From the NCBI GenBank assembly GCA_902385025.1, contig CABMDX010000014.1:1-5892 (forward strand): DNA of 5,892 bases, given 5' to 3'. The notes beneath the pieces were generated by a model that was not told where the DNA came from, did no database searches, and worked only from the letters and a program-made list of their open reading frames with translations. Below are positions 1-5,468 of the stretch, one piece after another (positions within the stretch are counted from its first letter, which is position 1; every line of letters starts with the position of its first letter). The stretch is from an uncultured archaeon (GTDB lineage Archaea > Halobacteriota > Methanosarcinia > Methanotrichales > Methanotrichaceae). Position numbers and translations under genes: made by a program.

Positions 1-1
1 C

Positions 2-886
2 AAGGCGCTTTTGTCGGTGGTTGCAGCTCTTGGCAGATGGAACGAGCCCAATAACAACGTGAATCTGGTGATCGGGTCGGTAGTCTCACCTGCAGATGTG
101 CGCGCTCTATTGGATATGCTGGCCGATTGGGGATGCAGAGATGATTTCATTATCCTTCCAGATATTTCAGAGACCCTCGACGCTCCGCTTGTCGAGAACA
201 TGCCCGCGATGCCTGATGGCGGCACACCCTTGCAGGATGTGGCAGATACTGCCAACTCCCGCGAGACCCTGACAATTGGCGGAAGGTTCCAGAAGGACTT
301 TGCAGGCGCATTTCTGGAGGAGAACTTCGGCGTGAGAAGCAGCGTTCTGCCTTTGCCAATAGGTCTCGAGCATACTGATCTCTTCATGTCCCGTATGGAA
401 GAGTTGACCGGCAGATGCCTTCCGAGGAAATATGAAGCCGAAAGGGGCAGGCTGCTTGATACCATGGCAGATGTGCACAAGTATCTGGCGGGAGTTCGGG
501 TGGCAGTATTCGGAGATTCAGATATAGTCTTGGGCCTGACACGTCTGCTTAGGGAAGTTGGAGCTGTGCCGGCTATTGTTGCTACCGGCTATATCAGCAG
601 CAGCTTTGAGGCCGAGATCCGGGCGATTTCTGCAGACCCGATAATACTCTGCGGTGCAGATTTCACAGATATCCATTCCCATATTTGCAGAGGAAGAGTT
701 GATCTGATGCTGGGCACCTCCAATGGAAAGCAAATCTCACAAAAGGAGCATATACCACTGGTTCGTGTAGGGCTTCCCAATCATGATCGAGTTGGGGCGA
801 ACAGGCAATTGATTCTCGGATACGAGGGTGCCGGGAGGATGCTGGATGCCCTGACCAATGCCCTGCTGGAGGAGAGGTCGAGATAG
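2..886 (+). CDS. nifN: Nitrogenase component 1-family protein, probably NifN (FeMo-cofactor scaffold), 5' end outside window
   Basis: The window opens inside this gene: the frame is open from base 2 and runs 294 residues to a TAG stop at 884-886. NifN and NifK are about 430-520 residues, so roughly the first third is missing; the TTG at 11 is probably not the start. Visible family blocks are NVNLVIGSVVSPADV, LPDISETLDAP, GGTPLQDV, LPLPIGLEHTD, ERGRLLDTMADVHKYLAG, the Rossmann strand VAVFGDSDIVLGL, and the C-terminal PLVRVGLPNHDRVG and LGYEGA. The GS-x-x-SPADV and LPDxS blocks resemble NifN more than methanogen NifK, and the gene sits where nifN ends a typical methanogen nif cluster, next to molybdate uptake. 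NifN pairs with NifE as the scaffold on which FeMo-cofactor matures. The cysteines that would separate NifK (P-cluster) from NifN lie upstream of the window, so NifK or an alternative-nitrogenase paralogue remains possible. Family membership is near certain; the NifN call is moderate. Confidence 0.8.
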   Translation, partial: KALLSVVAALGRWNEPNNNVNLVIGSVVSPADVRALLDMLADWGCRDDFIILPDISETLDAPLVENMPAMPDGGTPLQDVADTANSRETLTIGGRFQKDFAGAFLEENFGVRSSVLPLPIGLEHTDLFMSRMEELTGRCLPRKYEAERGRLLDTMADVHKYLAGVRVAVFGDSDIVLGLTRLLREVGAVPAIVATGYISSSFEAEIRAISADPIILCGADFTDIHSHICRGRVDLMLGTSNGKQISQKEHIPLVRVGLPNHDRVGANRQLILGYEGAGRMLDALTNALLEERSR

Positions 887-897
887 TGACCTCCTCC
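868..897 (+). other. Stem-loop with the nifN-like stop codon in its loop
   Basis: GGAGGA (868-873) plus GGTC (876-879) pair with GACC (888-891) plus TCCTCC (892-897), giving 10 base pairs with a two-base bulge (874-875) and an 8-base loop (880-887) that contains the TAG stop. AGGTCG occurs again at 903-908, so GACCT at 888-892 could pair with either copy. No strong T-run follows, so this is better read as an RNA stability or processing structure than as a simple intrinsic terminator. Confidence 0.4.
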
Positions 898-963
898 CAG
901 TAAGGTCGCTTTAAGTGGCCGCTAAATCTTCATGGAGACCAATCGATCAGGAGATTAAAAGAT

Positions 964-982
964 GGAATCTAATATTCCGGAA
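964..982. promoter_or_regulatory. Palindromic GGAA/TTCC cluster, candidate operator
   Basis: GGAA at 964-967, TTCC at 975-978 and GGAA at 979-982 form two overlapping dyads: GGAAT-N5-ATTCC and the 8-base palindrome TTCCGGAA. The methanogen nitrogen repressor NrpR binds GGAA-N6-TTCC in Methanococcus maripaludis. The spacing here is N7, so this resembles that operator but does not match it. It lies far (over 200 bases) from the modA-like start, so it would have to act on a distal promoter or have another role. Confidence 0.25.
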
Positions 983-984
983 AT

Positions 985-1018
985 TGTCCCTTGATTCATG
1001 AAGGACACACAGTTTTCT
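985..1018 (+). terminator. Weak hairpin followed by TTTTCT, possible terminator of the nif transcript
   Basis: TGTCC (985-989) and TT (991-992) pair with AA (1001-1002) and GGACA (1003-1007), with C990 bulged. The loop region includes the palindrome TTCATGAA (995-1002). A short T-rich run, TTTTCT, lies at 1013-1018. The stem is short and interrupted, so the terminator reading is tentative; an operator is equally possible. Confidence 0.25.
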
Positions 1019-1110
1019 CAAATAAGTAAAAAAATGGGACGATATTCTGCTGCATTATCGCTATCATGAGCTGTGAATCGATGAACGAGACGTACCACCG
1101 GGCGCAAGGA

Positions 1111-1177
1111 TTAATAAGTTCAACATTACCCATTAACACAGATCATAATAGTAAGCCATATTGTTAACTTTATTGTA
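1111..1177 (+). promoter_or_regulatory. AT-rich stretch, probable archaeal promoter of the mod operon
   Basis: The 80 bases before the modA-like gene are strongly AT-rich. TATA-box-like strings are TTAATAAG (1111-1118) and CATAATAGTA (1144-1153). The first has a purine-rich AAGGA just upstream, as expected for a BRE element. A TTAACA/TGTTAA dyad (1133-1138 and 1162-1167) could be an operator. No single box matches the archaeal consensus well enough to fix the transcription start. Confidence 0.3.
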
Positions 1178-1183
1178 GGGCAT

Positions 1184-1190
1184 GAGGGAG
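1184..1190 (+). promoter_or_regulatory. Ribosome binding site of the modA-like gene
   Basis: GAGGGAG ends five bases before the ATG at 1196. It supports this start over any internal one. Confidence 0.6.
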
Positions 1191-1195
1191 AAGCT

Positions 1196-1987
1196 ATGAT
1201 AGATGGACGGATAATTGCCGCATTGCTCGCGGCTATGGTTTTTGCCACAACAACTGGGCTATGTGATCCCACTTCAAAGGAGATAAATGTCTTTTGCGCA
1301 GCGGGTCTCACCGGTGCCTTCAGCGAGATTGGGCAGATTTATAAAAATGAGACAAATGTCAATGTCATATTGAATTTTGACGGAGCTCAGGTATTGCGCA
1401 CCCAGATCGAGAATGGAGCTTATGCCGATGTCCTCGTATCCGGAAGCAATAAGCACATGCAAGCATTGATGGCGGAAGGCTTCATGGACAACGGCACCGT
1501 CTCCACATTTGCCCGGAACTGGCAGGCGATCGTCGTTCCTAAAAATAATCCCGCAAATATAGCGAATTTTTCTGATCTGGACAGGCCTGGCATCAAGATT
1601 GTCATGGGATCCAAGGATTTGCCCATCACGGATATAACCATGCAGATTCTGGACAAAATAGCAAAAGACCCGGCCTATGGACCTGAGTACAAGGAAAAAG
1701 TGCTGGCCAATAAGATCTCTGAAGAGACCAATATAAATTTCATAGTCTCCAAGGTGGCCATGGGAGAGGCAGATGCAGCTTTTGCGCATAAATCGGAAAT
1801 CAGCTCTAAATATGCCGAAAAAGTCATCCTGATTGATATACCGGAGCGCTACAACGTCAAATCGGATTACACTATTGGTGTGCTCAATCAATCAAAATAT
1901 AAGGATTTAGCGCATGGATTCATCGATTTGATTTCATCTCCGCAAGCAAGGGCTGTTTTGGAAAAGCATGGCTTTGAAATAGCTTAA
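1196..1987 (+). CDS. ModA-family periplasmic-type binding protein with altered ligand site (first paralogue)
   Basis: This 263-residue protein is a solute-binding protein of the molybdate ModA family, acting outside the membrane. A secretion signal is likely: Arg5, then a hydrophobic stretch at residues 6-22. The fold is marked by VFCAAGLTGAFSEIG (32-46), NFDGAQVL (60-67), the GAYADVLVS block (74-82), the KDLPITD loop (140-146), GEADAAFAH (190-198) and a C-terminal KHGFE. It is closely related to the next gene: 42 of 61 residues are identical across the first mature block. Compared with that gene and with E. coli ModA, the oxyanion-contacting positions have changed: Ser to Gly37, Ser to Ala64, Tyr to His198, and the VPxGxY loop has become LPITDI. 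Residues around them are conserved and the frame is intact, so this looks like altered specificity rather than decay. It is also more AT-rich than its paralogue (19 versus 24 G/C in comparable 60-base stretches). I give no modA symbol because molybdate binding is doubtful. Family confidence is high. Confidence 0.88.
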   Translation: MIDGRIIAALLAAMVFATTTGLCDPTSKEINVFCAAGLTGAFSEIGQIYKNETNVNVILNFDGAQVLRTQIENGAYADVLVSGSNKHMQALMAEGFMDNGTVSTFARNWQAIVVPKNNPANIANFSDLDRPGIKIVMGSKDLPITDITMQILDKIAKDPAYGPEYKEKVLANKISEETNINFIVSKVAMGEADAAFAHKSEISSKYAEKVILIDIPERYNVKSDYTIGVLNQSKYKDLAHGFIDLISSPQARAVLEKHGFEIA

Positions 1988-2030
1988 AATGGCAGAAATG
2001 CTTATCATCCGAAATAAACATAATAAAAAA

Positions 2031-2036
2031 GGTGAT
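2031..2036 (+). promoter_or_regulatory. Ribosome binding site of modA
   Basis: GGTGAT matches the 3' part of the anti-Shine-Dalgarno complement and ends eight bases before the ATG at 2045. An in-frame TTG at 2042 directly precedes that ATG, but ATG is the more likely start. Confidence 0.5.
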
Positions 2037-2044
2037 AGTCTTTG

Positions 2045-2890
2045 ATGGAAAAGAGAATACTGGCAGCTATGCTTGCAGCTCTGTTTTTGGTAGCATCTGC
2101 AGGCATTGCCGAGGAGTCAAAAGAGCTCACAGTCTTCACAGCAGCCTCTCTAACAGGCGCTTTTGGCGAGATAGGACAGATGTATAAGAATGAAACCAAC
2201 ATCCCTGTGGCATTCAACTTCGACGGCTCGCAGGCGCTTCGCACCCAGCTTGAGAACGGAGCTTATGCCGATATCTTTGTCTCGGCCAACAAAAAGCAGA
2301 TGAATGCTGTAGAAGAGAGCGGATTGATGAACAATAGCAGTGTCACCGTATTCACAAAGAACAAGCTCTCGCTGATTGTTCCCAGGGAGAACCCTGCTAA
2401 AATCAGCAACCTCTCAGACCTTGCCAAGCCCGGCGTCAAGATCGTCATGGGAACGAAGGATGTGCCGGTGGGCGACTATGCTCTGCAGATTATAAGCAAG
2501 CTGGGCAACGATTCGGCCTATGGTCCTGACTACAAGGCAAAGGTGTTGGCCAATGTCATATCTCAGGAGACCACCGTCAATTACGTAGTGACAAAGGTTG
2601 CCCTGGGTGAGGCAGATGTCGGATTTGCATATATCTCCGACGTCACCGAGGATCTGGCAAGCAAGGTGGATAAAGTTGACATCCCGGATAAATACAACAT
2701 CATCGCCGAGTACCCCATGGGAATAATGCTGGATTCCAAGTATCCGGCAGAGAGCCAGAAGTTCATGAATTTGGTAATGTCGGATAGCGGCAAGGCAGTC
2801 CTGGAAAGATACGGCTTCGCACCAGTAGAAAGCAATACTGCCAAATCTGAAGGGACAGCCACAGTGCCGGCAGCAAAGGCAGCGGCATAG
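2045..2890 (+). CDS. modA: Molybdate ABC transporter substrate-binding protein ModA (second paralogue)
   Basis: This 281-residue protein is the canonical binding protein of the system; it captures molybdate (possibly tungstate) outside the membrane and delivers it to ModB. A clear signal peptide has KR at 3-4, a hydrophobic core to about residue 17, and probable cleavage after SAGIA (residue 22). The ligand-site motifs are intact by alignment with E. coli ModA: AASLT with Ser35, DGSQ with Ser62, the DVPVGDYA loop (139-146), the ETTVNYV segment near Val178, and FAYISD with Tyr196. The ModA-type VPxGxY loop, instead of the WtpA DPxxDPxGYR form, argues for class ModA. After the usual RYGF terminus (about residue 258) there is a 23-residue tail rich in Ala, Thr, Ser and Lys with no membrane segment. 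There is no lipobox cysteine, so how it is held at the cell surface is unclear. The gene lies 57 bases after its paralogue and is followed by a terminator-like hairpin. Confidence 0.92.
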   Translation: MEKRILAAMLAALFLVASAGIAEESKELTVFTAASLTGAFGEIGQMYKNETNIPVAFNFDGSQALRTQLENGAYADIFVSANKKQMNAVEESGLMNNSSVTVFTKNKLSLIVPRENPAKISNLSDLAKPGVKIVMGTKDVPVGDYALQIISKLGNDSAYGPDYKAKVLANVISQETTVNYVVTKVALGEADVGFAYISDVTEDLASKVDKVDIPDKYNIIAEYPMGIMLDSKYPAESQKFMNLVMSDSGKAVLERYGFAPVESNTAKSEGTATVPAAKAAA

Positions 2891-2903
2891 GCGGAAGCCT
2901 TCC

Positions 2904-2948
2904 TTTTGGGCCGGGCGGCAAAAGAGAGCCCGGCACCAAAATCTTTTT
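2904..2948 (+). terminator. Strong terminator-like hairpin with T-run between modA and modB
   Basis: TTTTGG (2904-2909) and GCCGGGC (2910-2916) pair with GCCCGGC (2928-2934) and CCAAAA (2936-2941), with A2935 as the only bulge: 13 base pairs, with an 11-base loop (2917-2927). TTTTT follows at 2944-2948. This is the shape of an intrinsic terminator. It begins 13 bases after the modA stop while modB and modC continue beyond it, so it is best read as a partial terminator or a 3'-end stabiliser that would keep binding-protein mRNA above permease mRNA. Confidence 0.6.
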
Positions 2949-3066
2949 GCCGAAAAAATGGCATACAGAGCGCTGAAATGCTGCGAAAAATCTGCAGCGA
3001 AGTTGCGTTGCACGAAATTGCATTGAACAGCAGCTAAGTGAGATCGTATGGGCGATCGAGTGATAA
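2949..3066 (+). other. modB leader with short alternative stems
   Basis: No gene is supported here. The stretch holds GCTGC (2980-2984) facing GCAGC (2994-2998), the competing pair CGCTG (2971-2975) with CAGCG (2995-2999), and GATCG (3042-3046) facing CGATC (3053-3057) just before the modB start. The stems are short and may be chance, but their placement behind a terminator-like hairpin leaves room for an attenuator or a separate modBC leader. A 22-codon open frame at 2958-3026 lacks a ribosome binding site. Confidence 0.3.
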
Positions 3067-3963
3067 ATGGCATCCAATCAGGCGGATATCAAACGATATG
3101 GTGAAAGGTGCCTTGCTGAGCTGGCAAATTTGGAGCATAAGACCATCGGCATTTCTTCCCGGACTCGAGAAGCGTCACTGAAAGTTGGTCTGGCCCTTTT
3201 GCTGATATTGGCCATGGCCTTCATAGCCCTGCCTGTGGTTGCGCTCTTTCTCAAGAGCCCTCTTGACACCACCCTCAGGTCTCTGCATGATCCGGTGGTG
3301 ATAGATGCTCTCAGGCTCAGCCTTATGACATCTACCATAACCACCATTACCGTTGTGATCATGGGGACGCCCATAGCATATGTCAGTGCTCGCTTTCACT
3401 ATTTCGGAAAAGAGCTGGCTGATTCCCTGATTGATCTTCCTGTGATCATGCCTCCTGCTGTGGCGGGCATTGCTCTTCTGGTGGCATTTGGCAGAATGGG
3501 AATTGTAGGACATTATCTGGATGGGCTGGGGATAAGCATAGCTTTTACCACCCTGGCGGTGATAATCGCCCAGGTATTCGTATCTTCTCCCTTTTATATT
3601 CGCCAGGCCAGAACAAGTTTCGAAGATGTGGACCTGGCCTATGAAAATGCGGCCCGAACCCTTGGTGCCTCACGCGTCTATACATTTTTTCATATACTCC
3701 TGCCCATGGCCATGAACGGCCTCATTTCCGGAGCTATCATGGCTTTTGCGCGCTCTTTGGGCGAATTTGGAGCGACAATCATGTTTGCCGGGAATTTTCA
3801 GGGCCGAACTCAGACCATGCCCCTGGCCATTTATACGGCCATGCAGGGAGACCTGGACGTATCAATATGCCTGGCAATAATCCTGGTCGCATTCTCATTT
3901 GTGGTCATATTTCTGGTGAAGACCTTGACGAGGCGGCGGGTGTATAAAAGTGCTGGAAATTGA
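3067..3963 (+). CDS. modB: Molybdate ABC transporter permease ModB
   Basis: This 298-residue membrane protein forms the homodimeric channel through which molybdate is imported. Six hydrophobic segments are visible at about residues 38-62, 86-106, 125-143, 157-175, 216-236 and 266-286. The binding-protein-dependent permease EAA loop is at about 192-213 (YENAARTLG, then HILLP); it docks on the ATPase. DLPVIMPPAVAGIALL (123-138) and SLGEFGATIMFAGN (230-243) are typical of the ModB/WtpB/CysT group. ATG 3067 is the only sensible start in frame; the site before it (GAGTGAT at 3058-3064) is a poor ribosome binding site. The first 38 residues are a polar, charged extension not seen in short bacterial ModB proteins, which begin close to the first membrane segment. 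The end overlaps modC by 14 bases, so the two are probably translationally coupled. Sulfate or tungstate permeases are related, but the neighbouring ModA points to molybdate. Confidence 0.92.
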   Translation: MASNQADIKRYGERCLAELANLEHKTIGISSRTREASLKVGLALLLILAMAFIALPVVALFLKSPLDTTLRSLHDPVVIDALRLSLMTSTITTITVVIMGTPIAYVSARFHYFGKELADSLIDLPVIMPPAVAGIALLVAFGRMGIVGHYLDGLGISIAFTTLAVIIAQVFVSSPFYIRQARTSFEDVDLAYENAARTLGASRVYTFFHILLPMAMNGLISGAIMAFARSLGEFGATIMFAGNFQGRTQTMPLAIYTAMQGDLDVSICLAIILVAFSFVVIFLVKTLTRRRVYKSAGN

Positions 3964-4684
3964 CATTAGAAAGCGGCTGCGGGACTATGAACTGGATGTA
4001 AAGCTGGACGTGGCCAGAGGCGAGATCCTTATGCTGGTGGGAGATAACGGCTGCGGAAAGACAACACTGCTCAATCTGACTGCAGGACTGCAAAACCCTG
4101 ATGCTGGGAAGATCTCACTTGAGGGCAGAGTGCTTTATGATTCCGCCCTGAAGATGAATGTCCCTCCAGAGGCAAGGAATATAGGATACGTCTTTCAGAG
4201 CTACGCCCTCTTTCCTCATATGAGTGTCTACGATAATGTCGCCTTCGGGCTATGCACACGCAATCTCTCAAAAAGCGAGATCAAGCTCCGGGTAAAAGAT
4301 CATCTTGAAGCTGCCGGCCTCTGGGAGATCAGGAAAGCCAAAGCCTCTGATGTCTCCGGCGGCCAGAAGCAGCGGATAGCACTGGCGAGGGCGCTCATCA
4401 TAGGCCCAAAGCTGCTGCTGCTCGATGAGCCGCTTTCCGCGCTGGACGTCCGCAGGCAAGCTCACATGAGAAAAGAGCTGCGCGAGACGATTCGCGCCTG
4501 CAGCGTTCCCTGCATCATAGTGACTCATGATCTGAGAGATGTGGCCTGCATCGGAGATCGGGCCTGTCTTCTGGATAAGGGAAAGGTGGCACTGATCGGT
4601 GGATCAGATGAGGTCATGATCTGGGGAGCAGGCAAAGAGAGTCCGGCCTCTCCGGGCTACTCTGGTGAGGCAAAAGCAATCTGA
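3950..4684 (+). CDS. modC: Molybdate ABC transporter ATP-binding protein ModC, short form without TOBE/Mop domain
   Basis: This 244-residue cytoplasmic ATPase powers ModB. All nucleotide-binding motifs are present: Walker A GDNGCGKTT (31-39), Q-loop Gln83 in VFQSYALFP, signature VSGGQKQR (135-142), Walker B LLLLDE (155-160), D-loop SALD (163-166) and H-loop His193 in VTHD. It begins with GTG at 3950, inside the modB end, preceded by a GGCGGGTG site. The protein stops soon after the ATPase core, whereas E. coli ModC (352 residues) carries a C-terminal molybdate-binding regulatory domain. The archaeal Archaeoglobus fulgidus ModC is similarly short, so trans-inhibition by cytoplasmic molybdate is not expected here. 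The last 20 residues or so are Ser/Gly/Ala-rich and look unstructured. The downstream gene starts within 25 bases. Confidence 0.93.
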   Translation: MLEIDIRKRLRDYELDVKLDVARGEILMLVGDNGCGKTTLLNLTAGLQNPDAGKISLEGRVLYDSALKMNVPPEARNIGYVFQSYALFPHMSVYDNVAFGLCTRNLSKSEIKLRVKDHLEAAGLWEIRKAKASDVSGGQKQRIALARALIIGPKLLLLDEPLSALDVRRQAHMRKELRETIRACSVPCIIVTHDLRDVACIGDRACLLDKGKVALIGGSDEVMIWGAGKESPASPGYSGEAKAI

Positions 4685-4708
4685 AACTGGATGGCTGGGA
4701 TGGTGAAA

Positions 4709-5458
4709 ATGGATCTGCTGCAAGATGCAAAAAGGCGCTTTATCGCCCAATTGAAGGCCTGTTATGGCGAAAATGATCCGGATCTGAAGAGCGAGGTTGT
4801 AGTGACAAGAGCCCTCAGCACAAAAGAGGCGATAGGAGATCCTGGACGGGACGACTTTCCGCTTCTGAGGGGCAAAGAGATCCTCATGCAGGCTTCCTTC
4901 AAGGGCGCGTCTGGACAGGCGTTCTCCGCGGATGCCGGGAATTTTCAAGGAAGCCTGGACGCGGTGCTGGCACTTCCTCTCCAATCCATATTCGAGAGGG
5001 CATTGCTGGTTGCGAGCATGAACTCTGTGCTTCGTTATCTCAATCTTGTTGGAGGGACGGTGCACTGCAGAAACGTCGGTCCCAAGGAGTGCTCTTTATT
5101 GCTGGAGCATTATCTCCGGGAGCAGAAAGTTATGCGCGTGGGGTTAGTAGGCCTCCAGCCTGCGCTTCTTGAAGCAATGGTAAAAGCCCTCGGACCGGAG
5201 AGGGTGATGGTCTCAGATCTTGCAGAAGCAGGAAAGGAACGTTATGGCGTAAAGATCCTGGACGGCATGGATTCAGAGAAAATGTTCGAGGACTGCCAGC
5301 TTGTTTTTGTGACCGGATCGACTCTTGTGAATGGCACTATTGACGGCTTGATGGAAAACGCCCAAAAGCATGGCACAAGGATGGTTTTCTACGGCTCAAC
5401 CATTGCAGGAGCAGCTATTTTGCTGGGCCTGGAAAGATGGTGCCCTTGTTCGACTTGA
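4709..5458 (+). CDS. DUF4213/DUF364 family protein (putative heavy-metal chelation domain)
   Basis: The C-terminal half carries DUF364 hallmarks: a Rossmann-like start VMRVGLVGLQPALLEAMV, then VMVSDL, and the diagnostic VFVTGSTLVNGTIDGL near the end, followed by MVFYGSTIAGAA. The N-terminal half (about 110 residues, ending in ASMNSVLRYLN) fits the DUF4213 helper domain. The family is labelled putative heavy-metal chelation from structure, but no reaction is established. I chose ATG 4709 (249 residues) because GGTGA lies at 4702-4706, at a spacing that fits the anti-Shine-Dalgarno; ATG 4691 and ATG 4700 are in frame and have no better site. The protein ends in WCPCST, a CxC motif that could bind metal; other cysteines are in the HCRN and KECS segments. 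Close packing behind modC suggests a role in molybdenum or related metal handling, but that is inference from context. Confidence 0.8.
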   Translation: MDLLQDAKRRFIAQLKACYGENDPDLKSEVVVTRALSTKEAIGDPGRDDFPLLRGKEILMQASFKGASGQAFSADAGNFQGSLDAVLALPLQSIFERALLVASMNSVLRYLNLVGGTVHCRNVGPKECSLLLEHYLREQKVMRVGLVGLQPALLEAMVKALGPERVMVSDLAEAGKERYGVKILDGMDSEKMFEDCQLVFVTGSTLVNGTIDGLMENAQKHGTRMVFYGSTIAGAAILLGLERWCPCST

Positions 5459-5462
5459 GGAG
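5457..5462 (+). promoter_or_regulatory. Ribosome binding site of the FrhB-like gene, overlapping the upstream stop
   Basis: GAGGAG begins inside the TGA stop of the DUF364 gene (5456-5458) and lies six bases before ATG 5469. This fixes the start and implies co-transcription and probably translational coupling of the two genes. Confidence 0.65.
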
Positions 5463-5468
5463 CTGGAA

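Larger units (their letters stand above)
887..1195 (+). other. Non-coding region between nifN-like gene and modA-like gene, probable regulatory region
   Basis: These 309 bases have no convincing coding frame. They are AT-richer than the flanking nif gene and hold several inverted repeats: GGAAT-N5-ATTCC and TTCCGGAA (964-982), a hairpin with TTTTCT downstream (985-1018), CGATA-N11-TATCG (1040-1060), and TTAACA-N23-TGTTAA (1133-1167). The 3' part is AT-rich and ends in a good ribosome binding site for the modA-like gene. The likely contents are the end of the nif transcript and the promoter and operators of the mod operon. I saw no tRNA, riboswitch or small ORF with a ribosome binding site here. 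Confidence 0.55.

Noticed and set aside
887..1195. Molybdenum-cofactor riboswitch before the mod genes
   Set aside because: I could not lay out the Moco RNA core in this region, and that class is known mainly from bacteria.
1274..1891. Long open frame on the - strand (205 codons) opposite the modA-like gene
   Set aside because: It lies wholly antisense to a well-supported gene, and its product has no recognisable family motif; a shadow of codon bias.
1196..1987. First ModA paralogue as a pseudogene
   Set aside because: Start, ribosome binding site, signal peptide, full length and conserved C-terminus are intact, with no frameshift or internal stop; changes concentrate in the ligand pocket.
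2958..3026. 22-codon, cysteine-containing open frame before modB, as a leader peptide
   Set aside because: It has no ribosome binding site and overlaps short stems; such a short frame is expected by chance.
2414..3073. Long open frame on the - strand (219 codons) opposite modA and its spacer
   Set aside because: Its translation is His/Cys-rich with no known motif, and it runs through the terminator-like hairpin; a shadow of modA.
1196..4684. Tungstate-specific WtpABC system instead of ModABC
   Set aside because: The second binding protein has the ModA-type VPxGxY loop and not the WtpA DPxxDPxGYR loop. Tungstate transport cannot be excluded, since ModA proteins bind both anions.
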